From assembly GCA_036311285.1 (NCBI GenBank), contig JAXJQF010000146.1:1-5643 (forward strand): a DNA stretch of 5,643 nucleotides, read 5' to 3'. How positions within the stretch are numbered: position 1 is the stretch's first letter; the number at the start of each line of letters is the position of its first letter. The translations under genes were made by a program, and so were the position numbers. This document shows positions 1 to 5,643 of this stretch, piece after piece. Source of the DNA: JAXJQF01 sp036311285 (GTDB lineage Bacteria > Pseudomonadota > Gammaproteobacteria > Enterobacterales > Succinivibrionaceae). The notes under the pieces are model-generated. The model saw only the letters and a program-made list of their open reading frames with translations. It was not told the DNA's origin and ran no database searches.

Positions 1-704
1 GAAGACTCAGCAGTAGATATATTAAAAACAAGTCCTGTAGTTACTCCTGAATCATCTTCTTTTAAGTATGCTGTATCAGAGGTATCTATAGCTGCTGTTT
101 TGGTCGCGCCAAGAGATAAAGCAACATCTGCAACGCTAAAACCTAATTTATCATTACCATTACCAAGCTTTACACTTATAGTTTGGTCAGCATCTGCACC
201 AACCTGGAATTTAACTTCCGCACTAGCTCTACTATAATTAGCAACTGCAGTCGCAGCTCCTAAAGCCTTAGTAGTAGATTTTTCGCCTGTTAAAATCTTT
301 TCACCTGCGAAAGTTGTATCTTTGGTGATACGGTCGATTTCAGCACATAATTGAGTTACTTCATTTTGTAACGCTTTTCTATCATCCGCAGAGTTTGTTC
401 CATTTGCAGATTGTAATGCAAGTGTACGAATACGTTGGTACATAGTTGTCATTTCATCCATTGCACCTTCAGCGGTTTGTGCATATGAAATAGCATCTTG
501 TGCATTACGATTTCCTTGTTCCAAACCATTTATCTGAGAAGTTAAACGATTTGAAATTTGCATACCAGCAGCATCGTCTTTCGCACTATTAATACGTAAG
601 CCTGATGCCAATCTCTTATAAGATGTATCTAATGCAGTAGTTGAGTTAGATAACATTCTTTGTGCGTTCATTGAACACGCATTAGTATTTACAAATAAAG
701 CCAT
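1..704 (-). CDS. fliC: Flagellin, 3'-truncated by window edge
   Basis: Flagellin is the filament subunit, exported by the flagellar type III apparatus and polymerised onto the FlgK/FlgL junction. The frame opens at an ATG (704-702) and stays open to base 1, giving 234 residues plus part of a codon. The variable centre is incomplete and the C-terminal D0/D1 region is missing. The N-terminal D0/D1 domain is unmistakable: it starts MALFVNTNACSMNAQ, then has RLASGLRINSAKDDAAGMQI (31-50), SNRLTSQINGLEQGNRNAQ (51-69) and AQTAEGAMDE (75-84), with TTFAGEKILTG at 130-140. The part after about residue 150 is the less conserved, surface-exposed domain. A ribosome site reading AGAGGT lies 6-7 bases before the ATG. 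Unusual are Cys10, inside the filament-core D0 segment, and Cys120, since most flagellins lack cysteine. The gene is separated from flgL by a terminator and has its own sigma-28-type promoter. The symbol could equally be flaA; other flagellin copies may lie outside the window. Confidence 0.97.
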   Translation of the reverse strand, partial: MALFVNTNACSMNAQRMLSNSTTALDTSYKRLASGLRINSAKDDAAGMQISNRLTSQINGLEQGNRNAQDAISYAQTAEGAMDEMTTMYQRIRTLALQSANGTNSADDRKALQNEVTQLCAEIDRITKDTTFAGEKILTGEKSTTKALGAATAVANYSRASAEVKFQVGADADQTISVKLGNGNDKLGFSVADVALSLGATKTAAIDTSDTAYLKEDDSGVTTGLVFNISTAES

Positions 705-745
705 AATAGACCTCTTCTTCTTGTTCTCTGTTAATTATTATTGCT

Positions 746-780
746 GTATTTATCCTTTAAAAACATAAAGTGACAAATAC
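746..780 (-). promoter_or_regulatory. 5'-leader stem-loop of the flagellin mRNA
   Basis: Read as RNA on the minus strand, GUAUUUGUC (780-772) pairs with GAUAAAUAC (754-746), including one G-U pair. A single bulged A (771) follows, then CUUUA (770-766) pairs with UAAAG (759-755) around a six-base loop. This makes 14 base pairs. The hairpin would begin only about four bases after the transcription start predicted from the sigma-28 promoter. It is followed by roughly 40 bases of A/purine-rich, apparently unpaired leader carrying the ribosome site. 5'-terminal stem-loops of this design protect abundant mRNAs such as ompA from decay; that role here is inference. An AAGGA, which resembles a CsrA contact site, lies in the 3' arm. 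The folding was done by eye, without an energy calculation. Confidence 0.5.
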
Positions 781-790
781 TCGTATCTAC

Positions 791-817
791 TTAACGACAT
801 TTAAATTAATAACTTTA
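791..817 (-). promoter_or_regulatory. Sigma-28 (FliA)-type promoter of flagellin
   Basis: On the minus strand the sequence reads TAAAGTTA (817-810), eleven bases, then GTCGTTAA (798-791). The enterobacterial FliA consensus is TAAAGTTT-N11-GCCGATAA, so this matches 7 of 8 and 6 of 8 positions at exactly the expected spacing. Transcription would start near 784 and leave a leader of about 80 bases before the flagellin ATG. A sigma-28 promoter directly upstream of flagellin is the usual arrangement for the late flagellar class. No sigma-54 element with the required GG-N10-GC was seen upstream of this gene. Confidence 0.75.
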
Positions 818-931
818 ATAATTTTTTTATTTTTTTTACTTTTTATAACCAATCCTTATATTGCAAAGGGTGAGCGTCATTTTTTTAAATAAAAATGGTG
901 AGTAAAGATAAAATAATTTAAATTTTAAAAG
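818..931. other. AT-rich intergenic DNA, no gene recognised
   Basis: This is the part of the 305-base flgL-flagellin gap that lies between the flgL terminator and the flagellin promoter. It is very rich in A/T tracts. A loose inverted repeat, CATTTTT...AAAAATG, lies around 879-897, and GGTGAG occurs twice (869-874 and 897-902). Short plus-strand frames such as the ATG at about 895 close within a few codons and have no suitable ribosome site. No further promoter could be supported. The tracts might act as an upstream element for the flagellin promoter, but nothing shows this directly. Confidence 0.4.
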
Positions 932-964
932 AAAAAAAAAAAAAATCCGCTTCAGAAGAAGCGG
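932..964 (-). terminator. Rho-independent terminator of the flgJKL operon
   Basis: Read on the minus strand, CCGCTTC (964-958), loop TTCT, and GAAGCGG (953-947) form a perfect 7-bp GC-rich stem. One A and then 14 consecutive T residues (945-932) follow. It lies 45 bases beyond the flgL stop codon and upstream of the flagellin promoter, so it should end the flgJ-flgK-flgL transcript and uncouple it from flagellin. No U tract follows the hairpin on the plus strand, so it works in one direction only. Confidence 0.93.
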
Positions 965-1009
965 CTTCAAATGTACATACTAATGTGTATTCTTTTAATT
1001 TAATGTCTG

Positions 1010-2209
1010 TTATCTAATATAATCAAATAAGCTTGTACCATTCACTTTACTAAATGTTTGTTGAGCAACATTTAAAGCATTTTGTTCTTTAACTAAATTT
1101 GATACAGCCTCATAGACATCAACTTCTTTAATGTTTGCTAAAGCTTCTTGCTTAATAACATTTAAAGATTCATTAGATGAGATAACTGTTTCTATATTAC
1201 TTAAACGGCTACCTACATGACCTAAAGCAACGTTAATATTTTCTAATGCAGTTGAAACATTTACCTGACCTTGAGCAATTAAGGTATTTCTTTCATCTGT
1301 ATTCATATTTGTATCGCGTAATGCATTAATAACAGTTGTAAGACTATTTAATACATTATCATTCATTGGAGGATCTAATTCTATTACAGTAGAAGCTTGT
1401 CCTTCATGTAAATCAATTTCTAAACCATTAAATAAAACCTTATTGTCTGAAGTAATAGTACCTCTTTGTAATTCCGCACCATCCCAATTCGATTCGATAA
1501 CGTATTCTCCTGTAGCTCCATCAAATCTCATTGTTATTGAATTGTCAGCTCTTGTAGGGTCATAAGTTCTATTCACATATTCATTAAATGATTCAACATT
1601 TTTATAATTTATAATGCTATTTCCATCTGATGATGCGGTTCTAGCAACTTGAGTTTGTTGGAACAAACTTAAACCGCTATCAGAGGTTGTAATCTGAACA
1701 GAAGGAGACACCTTTATTTGTCTAAAACCTGCGTCTGCATTACAAACATATTTTCCATCAGCTTGTAATTCCATTGTAGGATTTATAGATTGGTTACCAC
1801 TAAAAATATATTCACCATCAGATGTCTTAGTGTTCATCAAATCATAAATCATTGACTGATATTCTTCTAAAGCACTAGCAATAGCATCTAAGTTGAATTT
1901 ATCTAAAGTACCATTTACTGCAGATTGTAACTTTTTTTGTACACTCTGTAATGCTGAGTAAATATTAGATAAAGAGGTTTCCTCTAAACCTAGAGAGTCT
2001 GAGGCTAAACCAGCATTAACAGAGTACTGTGTATATGTACTGATTTCAGCTTCTAATCTTAAAGAGTTACCCATACCTGTCGGATCTTCGGCAGCAGTGG
2101 TAAATTTTTGCCCTGTATTGTATTGTTGGCTATACTTATCTACATTTGAATTACTTCTTTGCAAATAAGATATGCTTCTATCATAACTCATTGATGTTGT
2201 TATACGCAT
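1010..2209 (-). CDS. flgL: Flagellar hook-filament junction protein FlgL (HAP3)
   Basis: FlgL forms the second ring of the hook-filament junction, between FlgK and the first flagellin subunits, and is exported through the flagellar secretion channel without a cleaved signal. The 399-residue product starts MRITTSMSYDRSISYLQ and has the FlgL/flagellin N-terminal helical domain. The region 33-56 (GQKFTTAAEDPTG...) is equivalent to the usual G-K-x-x-SPSDDP segment, and EYIFSGNQ (about 133-140) is the typical end of that domain. The C-terminus, with EAVSNLVKEQNALNVAQQ and the final SLFDYIR, is a classic FlgL ending. It is longer than the 317-residue enteric protein and similar in size to Vibrio FlgL. 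One cysteine lies in the central domain. An AGAGAGG ribosome site sits 10 bases before the ATG. The 42-base gap after flgK has no clear promoter, only a small AT-rich hairpin (2251-2235), so flgL is probably co-transcribed with flgK. Confidence 0.96.
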   Translation of the reverse strand: MRITTSMSYDRSISYLQRSNSNVDKYSQQYNTGQKFTTAAEDPTGMGNSLRLEAEISTYTQYSVNAGLASDSLGLEETSLSNIYSALQSVQKKLQSAVNGTLDKFNLDAIASALEEYQSMIYDLMNTKTSDGEYIFSGNQSINPTMELQADGKYVCNADAGFRQIKVSPSVQITTSDSGLSLFQQTQVARTASSDGNSIINYKNVESFNEYVNRTYDPTRADNSITMRFDGATGEYVIESNWDGAELQRGTITSDNKVLFNGLEIDLHEGQASTVIELDPPMNDNVLNSLTTVINALRDTNMNTDERNTLIAQGQVNVSTALENINVALGHVGSRLSNIETVISSNESLNVIKQEALANIKEVDVYEAVSNLVKEQNALNVAQQTFSKVNGTSLFDYIR

Positions 2210-2251
2210 AGCTCTTTTTCCTCTCTATCCATTTTATAGCATTAAATACTA

Positions 2252-4255
2252 TTAGTGTATTGCAGAAATCAGCGAATCAAAAATCGTCTGAGCTGCATTT
2301 ATAACCTTTGCACAAGCAGCATAACATTGTTGAAATTTAACAAGATTTGCCGCTTCTTCATTTAGTTCCACCCCTTTTGATGATAAAGCTAATAACTCAC
2401 TTTGTTCTCTCTTAGCATTAGCAGCATCATAGTTAATCTGTGAAATTTGAAGAACTGTACCAACCTCACTTACCATACCTGAGTAAAATTCAGTTGCTGT
2501 CTTATTTATAGTATCTTTCACAATTTTTGCTTGCTCAATGTTTTGTAACAAAATACCATTTGAGTTATCTGCACTACCATTGGTATTGATTTCAACAAAA
2601 TACTTATCACCTTTGTGGATAGTACCAGTAATGCTGAAATCGTAACCTGGAAATGTATTAACATCTGCATATACTTTGGTTGCATCAGTTTCTGAAACTT
2701 GAAGATTTGCCAAAATATTAGCACCATTTGTATTTGCAAGAGCTATGCCAATTACGTTGCCGTCCTTGTCTTGAACTTCATAATTTCCATTAGCATTAAT
2801 ATAAATATTAACTGGAGCTGTATCTTTTAAGGTTATTGTATTTTGAGTTGGATCAATGTCAAATGCAGAACCTGTAATGGTTGAAGTAACACCATTTAAC
2901 TTAAATACAGCATTCCCCATGTTGTTTGCATCTTGGTTCCCACGAACAACACTAGCTAAACCTAAATCTTCAGGTTTATTGATAACTGTCTTTAAATTTA
3001 TAGCTACATCCATTGTAGGTTGCACTAAGAACTGGTCATGATTTTCCGGTGTTCCATTAAGTTTTACCTTAAAACCTAAGTCTTCAAATTCTAATTCATG
3101 TCTGCCTGCAACAGCAGCTGGTAATACACCATCTTTAATTTTAGTATACTTATCACCTATAACTTCATAAACCTCATATGTATCAGCATCACCAAACGTT
3201 ATCAAATAATCATTAGCTGTAACGTTGCTTCCCTTACCTTCAATAAAACTCATTGTCATTGTAGAGGTTGAACTTGTTCCTGATACCATAATTTCAGGCA
3301 AACCGTAAATATCTGAACCAACAGTATTAACTAAAGTCATACCAGCGTTGTTTTGTACATTTAGCTTATCACTTAAAGCCCATACCATTTGCCCTAATTC
3401 TCTTTGTAGGTCTTTTAATTGATTACATGAATCAAAGTAACCTTGTAATTCACCACCTACCGATGTTTGTAAAGTAGTATATCCGCCTCCATAACTTAGA
3501 CGTAAACTATAATTAGCGTTATCTAATAATGATGGTTCAGCTGACAACTCTGCACAACCATCACCTAATACTAAGGTTTGACCTGAAATCATATTAACAT
3601 TAACAACACCACTGTCTAATTGTACTGTCTTAATATCAATATATGATGACAACTCAGTAATTAAGCTATCTCTTTCATCAAGCATTTGTAAATAACTTGC
3701 TGAATTTTCATGTTGACCTGTTGCAGATAAGATAGAACCATTCATAGTATGAATTCCCTTTAACAACTGGTTAATCTTATCCACTGTTTCACAAATCTTT
3801 TCATTTGCAGTTAAATATTGTTGTTGAATGTTAGAACCTAAATTATTGATTCTATTATTAAAGTTGCTTATACACCCCATCAACTCGTTTCTATTAGCTA
3901 CTGATGTTGGATTAGTATTAGCACTTTGAATACAACCAAACAAATCGGTAATTGAAGATGATAGACCTGTGCTCTTATCTGACATAATTTGGTCAATAGA
4001 ACTTAAACCATCCATCTTAGCTGAATAGTAACCCACACTTGCGTTATCTCGAAGTAATTCTCTTTCCGCATATTCATTAATCACGCGACGAGTCATTGTT
4101 ACACCAGTACCTTGATCTGTTTGGTTAGTATATACAATGTTATCTTGACGTGAATAACCTTTAGTATTTACGTTACTAATATTATTTGAGGTAGTCTGTA
4201 ATAATGTTTGATGTGTCAAAACACCACTTGTACCAATCGTCAATAAGTCAGCCAT
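2252..4255 (-). CDS. flgK: Flagellar hook-associated protein FlgK (HAP1)
   Basis: FlgK is the first junction protein, polymerising on the distal end of the hook before FlgL and flagellin. The 667-residue product begins MADLLTIGTSGVLTHQ and carries the axial-protein signature SNNISNVNTKGYSRQ at residues 23-37, the equivalent of ANNIANVNTPGYSRQ. The C-terminal D0 region (628-667) begins GVELNEEAANLVKFQQ, the hallmark FlgK ending. The centre, about residues 300-570, is poorly conserved and rich in Thr, Asn, Asp and Gly. It accounts for the large size against 547 residues in Escherichia coli. The protein has seven cysteines, two of them (644 and 648) inside the core C-terminal helix, which is unusual for an axial protein. 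The ATG is preceded by purine-rich GGTGAGGTAAGAGAGA. It lies 16 bases after flgJ, which indicates one operon. Confidence 0.97.
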   Translation of the reverse strand: MADLLTIGTSGVLTHQTLLQTTSNNISNVNTKGYSRQDNIVYTNQTDQGTGVTMTRRVINEYAERELLRDNASVGYYSAKMDGLSSIDQIMSDKSTGLSSSITDLFGCIQSANTNPTSVANRNELMGCISNFNNRINNLGSNIQQQYLTANEKICETVDKINQLLKGIHTMNGSILSATGQHENSASYLQMLDERDSLITELSSYIDIKTVQLDSGVVNVNMISGQTLVLGDGCAELSAEPSLLDNANYSLRLSYGGGYTTLQTSVGGELQGYFDSCNQLKDLQRELGQMVWALSDKLNVQNNAGMTLVNTVGSDIYGLPEIMVSGTSSTSTMTMSFIEGKGSNVTANDYLITFGDADTYEVYEVIGDKYTKIKDGVLPAAVAGRHELEFEDLGFKVKLNGTPENHDQFLVQPTMDVAINLKTVINKPEDLGLASVVRGNQDANNMGNAVFKLNGVTSTITGSAFDIDPTQNTITLKDTAPVNIYINANGNYEVQDKDGNVIGIALANTNGANILANLQVSETDATKVYADVNTFPGYDFSITGTIHKGDKYFVEINTNGSADNSNGILLQNIEQAKIVKDTINKTATEFYSGMVSEVGTVLQISQINYDAANAKREQSELLALSSKGVELNEEAANLVKFQQCYAACAKVINAAQTIFDSLISAIH

Positions 4256-4271
4256 TTCTCTCTTACCTCAC

Positions 4272-5348
4272 CTACAAATATGACGAAAAAGCGTCATTTT
4301 TTATAATATTTTTTAATTTATCAGCATAGTTTGGATCTGTAGCGTATCCTGCCTTTTGAATCTCTTCAAAATACTTATTAGGATTATCACTTACAGCCAC
4401 TGCTTTTTCGTATCTCTTATTACCAACAATAAACTCTGCATAATCATTAATACTTTGTTTAACGCTGTCATAGCATCTAAAGCTAGATATTTGTGAATAC
4501 TTAATACCATCCTTAAACTCATAAGAAGACATTAATTCCGTTCCACCATTCCATTTTCCGCTAGCCTTAATACCAAAGAAATTATTCTTTGCACCAACAT
4601 GCTTCCCCCAACCTGTTTCTAATGCTGCTTGACCAACAATTACAATTGGATTTAAACCGAACTTCTTCGCAACTTCCTTTGCATACGGCATTAGCTTATC
4701 AACGAAGTCTTTAGGTGATGTAAATGACATATCACTATTACTATCAATTGATTTATTCATAGCATTTACATAACTATTAATGCCTTGTTTCTTCGCAAGC
4801 TTATGTTCGTTGATACTTGCGTTAGTAACATCACTAACACTTACATTATTCTTATCTCTAATTTGTTCTGAAAGAATACCAAAACTAGTTCTTTCAGATG
4901 TTATAGTCTTAAATTCTGCATCTCTATTAATTTGAAGACCAAACTCTCCTGTAGTATTAGATGCCTTGTTATTTCCTTCAATCATGGCTAAAATTTGCTT
5001 ACCTTCATCCCCCATAGAACCTGCAAATTGACGTACAATCATTCTTGTTAATGATGATTTATTACTAGCATTTGATTTAGCTATAGAAGTAACCATTTGT
5101 TCATCAAGCATTGATTGAAAGAAATCACTATCCCTACTTCTTAAAGGGCTATCGGGACAAATTGCTTCATTAGAAGAACGCATTTCCTTTAACCAAAATT
5201 GGTTTAATAATGATTCAAATTGAGATGCAGCAGTTAATAAAGCATTCTTCTTTGCTTCTAAACTATCACCTCTAGACATTTGACGTAGTTTATCTAGATT
5301 ATGTACATCATGTACTAATCCGATATCTGTTGTAGTTGACATATCCAT
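4272..5348 (-). CDS. flgJ: FlgJ: rod cap and peptidoglycan hydrolase
   Basis: FlgJ caps the growing flagellar rod in the periplasm and cuts peptidoglycan so that the rod can pass. The 358-residue product has two domains. The N-terminal rod-binding domain (about 30-105) includes AASQFESLLNQFWLKEMRSS and the later FFQSMLDEQMVTSIAKS. A linker of about 100 residues rich in Asn, Ser and Lys follows. The C-terminal glucosaminidase domain (GH73-type, about 212-352) has IVGQAALETGWGKHVGAKNN with likely catalytic Glu244, then FFGIKA, SSFRCYDS and the conserved GYATDPNYADKL. There is no Sec signal, as expected for export by the flagellar apparatus. I start at the ATG at 5348. The frame is open to a TTG at 5366, but that codon has no ribosome site and falls within about 14 bases of the predicted transcription start, whereas GAGGTG lies just before the ATG. 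A second ATG two codons downstream (5342) is also possible. It is the first gene of flgJ-flgK-flgL and has no flgI directly upstream, which is unusual. Confidence 0.94.
   Translation of the reverse strand: MDMSTTTDIGLVHDVHNLDKLRQMSRGDSLEAKKNALLTAASQFESLLNQFWLKEMRSSNEAICPDSPLRSRDSDFFQSMLDEQMVTSIAKSNASNKSSLTRMIVRQFAGSMGDEGKQILAMIEGNNKASNTTGEFGLQINRDAEFKTITSERTSFGILSEQIRDKNNVSVSDVTNASINEHKLAKKQGINSYVNAMNKSIDSNSDMSFTSPKDFVDKLMPYAKEVAKKFGLNPIVIVGQAALETGWGKHVGAKNNFFGIKASGKWNGGTELMSSYEFKDGIKYSQISSFRCYDSVKQSINDYAEFIVGNKRYEKAVAVSDNPNKYFEEIQKAGYATDPNYADKLKNIIKNDAFSSYL
4280..4297. repeat. Small inverted repeat spanning the flgJ stop
   Basis: ATGACG (4280-4285) and CGTCAT (4292-4297) are perfect inverted copies around a six-base A-rich loop. 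They cover the last codons and the stop-proximal region of flgJ. On the plus strand six T residues end the hairpin, giving a weak terminator-like shape, but no plus-strand gene would need it. On the minus strand it could be a small hairpin between flgJ and flgK. With only six pairs it may be a chance product of coding sequence. Confidence 0.25.
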
Positions 5349-5351
5349 AAA

Positions 5352-5357
5352 CACCTC
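5352..5357 (-). promoter_or_regulatory. Ribosome binding site that sets the flgJ start
   Basis: GAGGTG lies three bases before the ATG at 5348, so the core GAGG is five bases away, which is good spacing. It lies inside the longer reading frame that would begin with TTG at 5366. That TTG is preceded only by AT-rich sequence with no purine-rich motif, so this site favours the ATG. Confidence 0.7.
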
Positions 5358-5390
5358 AAATGACAAAATTTTGAATCTTGAAATTTATAA

Positions 5391-5407
5391 AGCAATAGTT
5401 ATGCCAA
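5391..5407 (-). promoter_or_regulatory. Sigma-54 (RpoN) -24/-12 promoter of flgJKL
   Basis: On the minus strand the sequence reads TTGGCATAACTATTGCT. Against the sigma-54 consensus TGGCACG-N4-TTGC, it keeps TGGCA and TTGC intact and the obligatory GG-N10-GC spacing exactly. The -12 position is about base 5392, so transcription should begin near 5380 and give a leader of about 32 bases before the flgJ ATG. Sigma-54 control of rod, hook and junction genes is established in Vibrio, Pseudomonas and Campylobacter flagellar systems. It would require an enhancer-binding activator of the FlrC/FleR/FlgR type; no activator site could be identified by eye. The palindrome CAATATTG overlaps the -24 side. 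Confidence 0.82.
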
Positions 5408-5453
5408 TATTGTTTTCAAAAATAAGAATAAAACAAAATAGTAATAAGAAACG

Positions 5454-5481
5454 AAAAAAGGAGAACATAAAGTTCTCCTTT
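5454..5481 (-). terminator. Rho-independent terminator after 5S rRNA
   Basis: On the minus strand AAAGGAGAAC (5481-5472), loop TTTAT, and GTTCTCCTTT (5466-5457) form a perfect 10-bp stem, and the T tract continues to 5454. It starts 14 bases after the 5S rRNA 3' end and lies before the sigma-54 promoter. It should therefore stop the heavy rRNA transcription before flgJ. The intervening stretch is also T-rich, which may help termination and 3' trimming. Confidence 0.92.
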
Positions 5482-5495
5482 CGTTAAAAATAAAA

Positions 5496-5613
5496 AGCCT
5501 GACAATGACCTACTCTCACATAGCGAATGCTACACTACCATCGGCGCAACTGCTTTTCACTTCTGTGTTCGGAATGGTTACAGGTGGTTCAACAGCGCTA
5601 TCGTTACCAGGCA
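5496..5613 (-). rRNA. rrf: 5S ribosomal RNA
   Basis: The minus-strand RNA begins UGCCUGGUAACGAUAGCGC and ends GUCAGGCU, about 118 bases, close to the 120 bases of the Escherichia coli gene. It contains the highly conserved CCGAACACAGAAGUGAAA and GCGCCGAUGGUAGUGU segments and GAGAGUAGG near the 3' end. The terminal helix forms with about nine pairs: GCCUGGUAA against UUGUCAGGC. The ends are set from this helix and from the enteric homologue and could be off by one or two bases. The gene is on the same strand as the flagellar genes and probably closes an rRNA operon whose 16S and 23S genes lie beyond the right edge. Confidence 0.97.
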
Positions 5614-5643
5614 TATCCTTTATAAAAATCTAACAAGCTTATC
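5614..5643 (-). other. Flank upstream of 5S, probable 23S-5S spacer
   Basis: These 30 bases lie just upstream of the 5S gene. They are AT-rich, contain TATAAAGGATA next to the 5S 5' end, and match no 23S sequence that I recognise. No properly spaced -35/-10 pair is visible, so a private 5S promoter is not supported within the window. The 23S-5S spacer is the likeliest reading, inferred only from usual rRNA operon order. Confidence 0.4.

Noticed and set aside
873..885. 13-base match AGCGTCATTTTTT shared with 4290-4302
   Set aside because: It is a short AT-rich match, one copy being in the flgJ coding end. A match of this length is not surprising in a window of this size and base composition.
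853..885. Possible second, sigma-54 promoter for flagellin around TTGCA
   Set aside because: The required GG lies nowhere at the correct distance: the sequence there is CG-N10-GC.
2518..2739. 73-residue minus-strand frame inside flgK
   Set aside because: It lies wholly within flgK in another frame on the same strand, has no ribosome site and has no recognisable protein features.
2856..3041. 61-residue plus-strand frame opposite flgK
   Set aside because: It is antisense to a well-supported gene, has no promoter or ribosome site, and has no recognisable composition or motif.
4129..4160. Possible internal sigma-28 promoter in flgK (minus strand TAAAGGTT ... CAAGATAA)
   Set aside because: The spacing is eight bases instead of eleven and the -10 box keeps only GATAA, so it is probably coding sequence by chance.
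4280..4302. Plus-strand intrinsic terminator at the flgJ-flgK junction
   Set aside because: The stem has only six pairs, half of them A-T, and no plus-strand gene exists to be terminated. It is listed only as a weak inverted repeat.
5614..5643. Stand-alone promoter for the 5S gene (TTGTTA and TATAAA)
   Set aside because: The two boxes are only about six bases apart, far too close for a sigma-70 promoter. rRNA operon spacer is more likely.

Overview
The window is a piece of a bacterial flagellar gene cluster joined to the end of a ribosomal RNA locus. Everything supported reads on the minus strand, so the biological order runs from high to low coordinates: 5S rRNA and its terminator, then flgJ, flgK and flgL as a compact operon, then a terminator, then a separately controlled flagellin gene that runs off the left edge.

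Organism: the DNA is AT-rich (about one third G+C by eye). The flagellin N-terminus resembles Aeromonas/Vibrio-type flagellins, FlgJ has the two-domain rod-cap plus peptidoglycan-hydrolase form typical of beta/gammaproteobacteria, and the 5S rRNA is close to the enterobacterial form. The order flgJ-flgK-flgL-flagellin and the use of both sigma-54- and sigma-28-type promoters also match Vibrio/Aeromonas polar flagellar clusters. I infer a low-GC gammaproteobacterium, perhaps near Aeromonadales (Succinivibrionaceae-like). The family-level guess is weak. Cysteines in the flagellin and especially in FlgK would suit an anaerobe, but that is speculation.

Layout: 5614-5643 is the flank upstream of the 5S gene, probably 23S-5S spacer. 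The 5S rRNA lies at about 5613-5496 and is followed by a strong intrinsic terminator (5481-5454). A well-formed sigma-54 -24/-12 promoter (5407-5391) sits between that terminator and flgJ. flgJ (from an ATG at 5348, not the longer TTG start) is followed after 16 bases by flgK and, after a further 42 bases, by flgL. A GC-rich hairpin with a 14-base U tract (964-932) closes the operon. The 305-base gap before flagellin then holds a sigma-28-type promoter (817-791) and a predicted bulged stem-loop at the extreme 5' end of the flagellin transcript (780-746).

How it works together: FlgJ caps the growing rod and opens the peptidoglycan. FlgK and FlgL then form the hook-filament junction, onto which the flagellin polymerises. 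The promoter types fit this order: sigma-54 for the rod/junction proteins, and sigma-28 for the late, abundant filament protein. No mobile element, CRISPR array, tRNA or previously undescribed system was found. The most notable points are the rRNA/flagellar junction that separates flgJ from any flgI, the two promoter calls, the flagellin leader hairpin and the cysteine-containing axial proteins.
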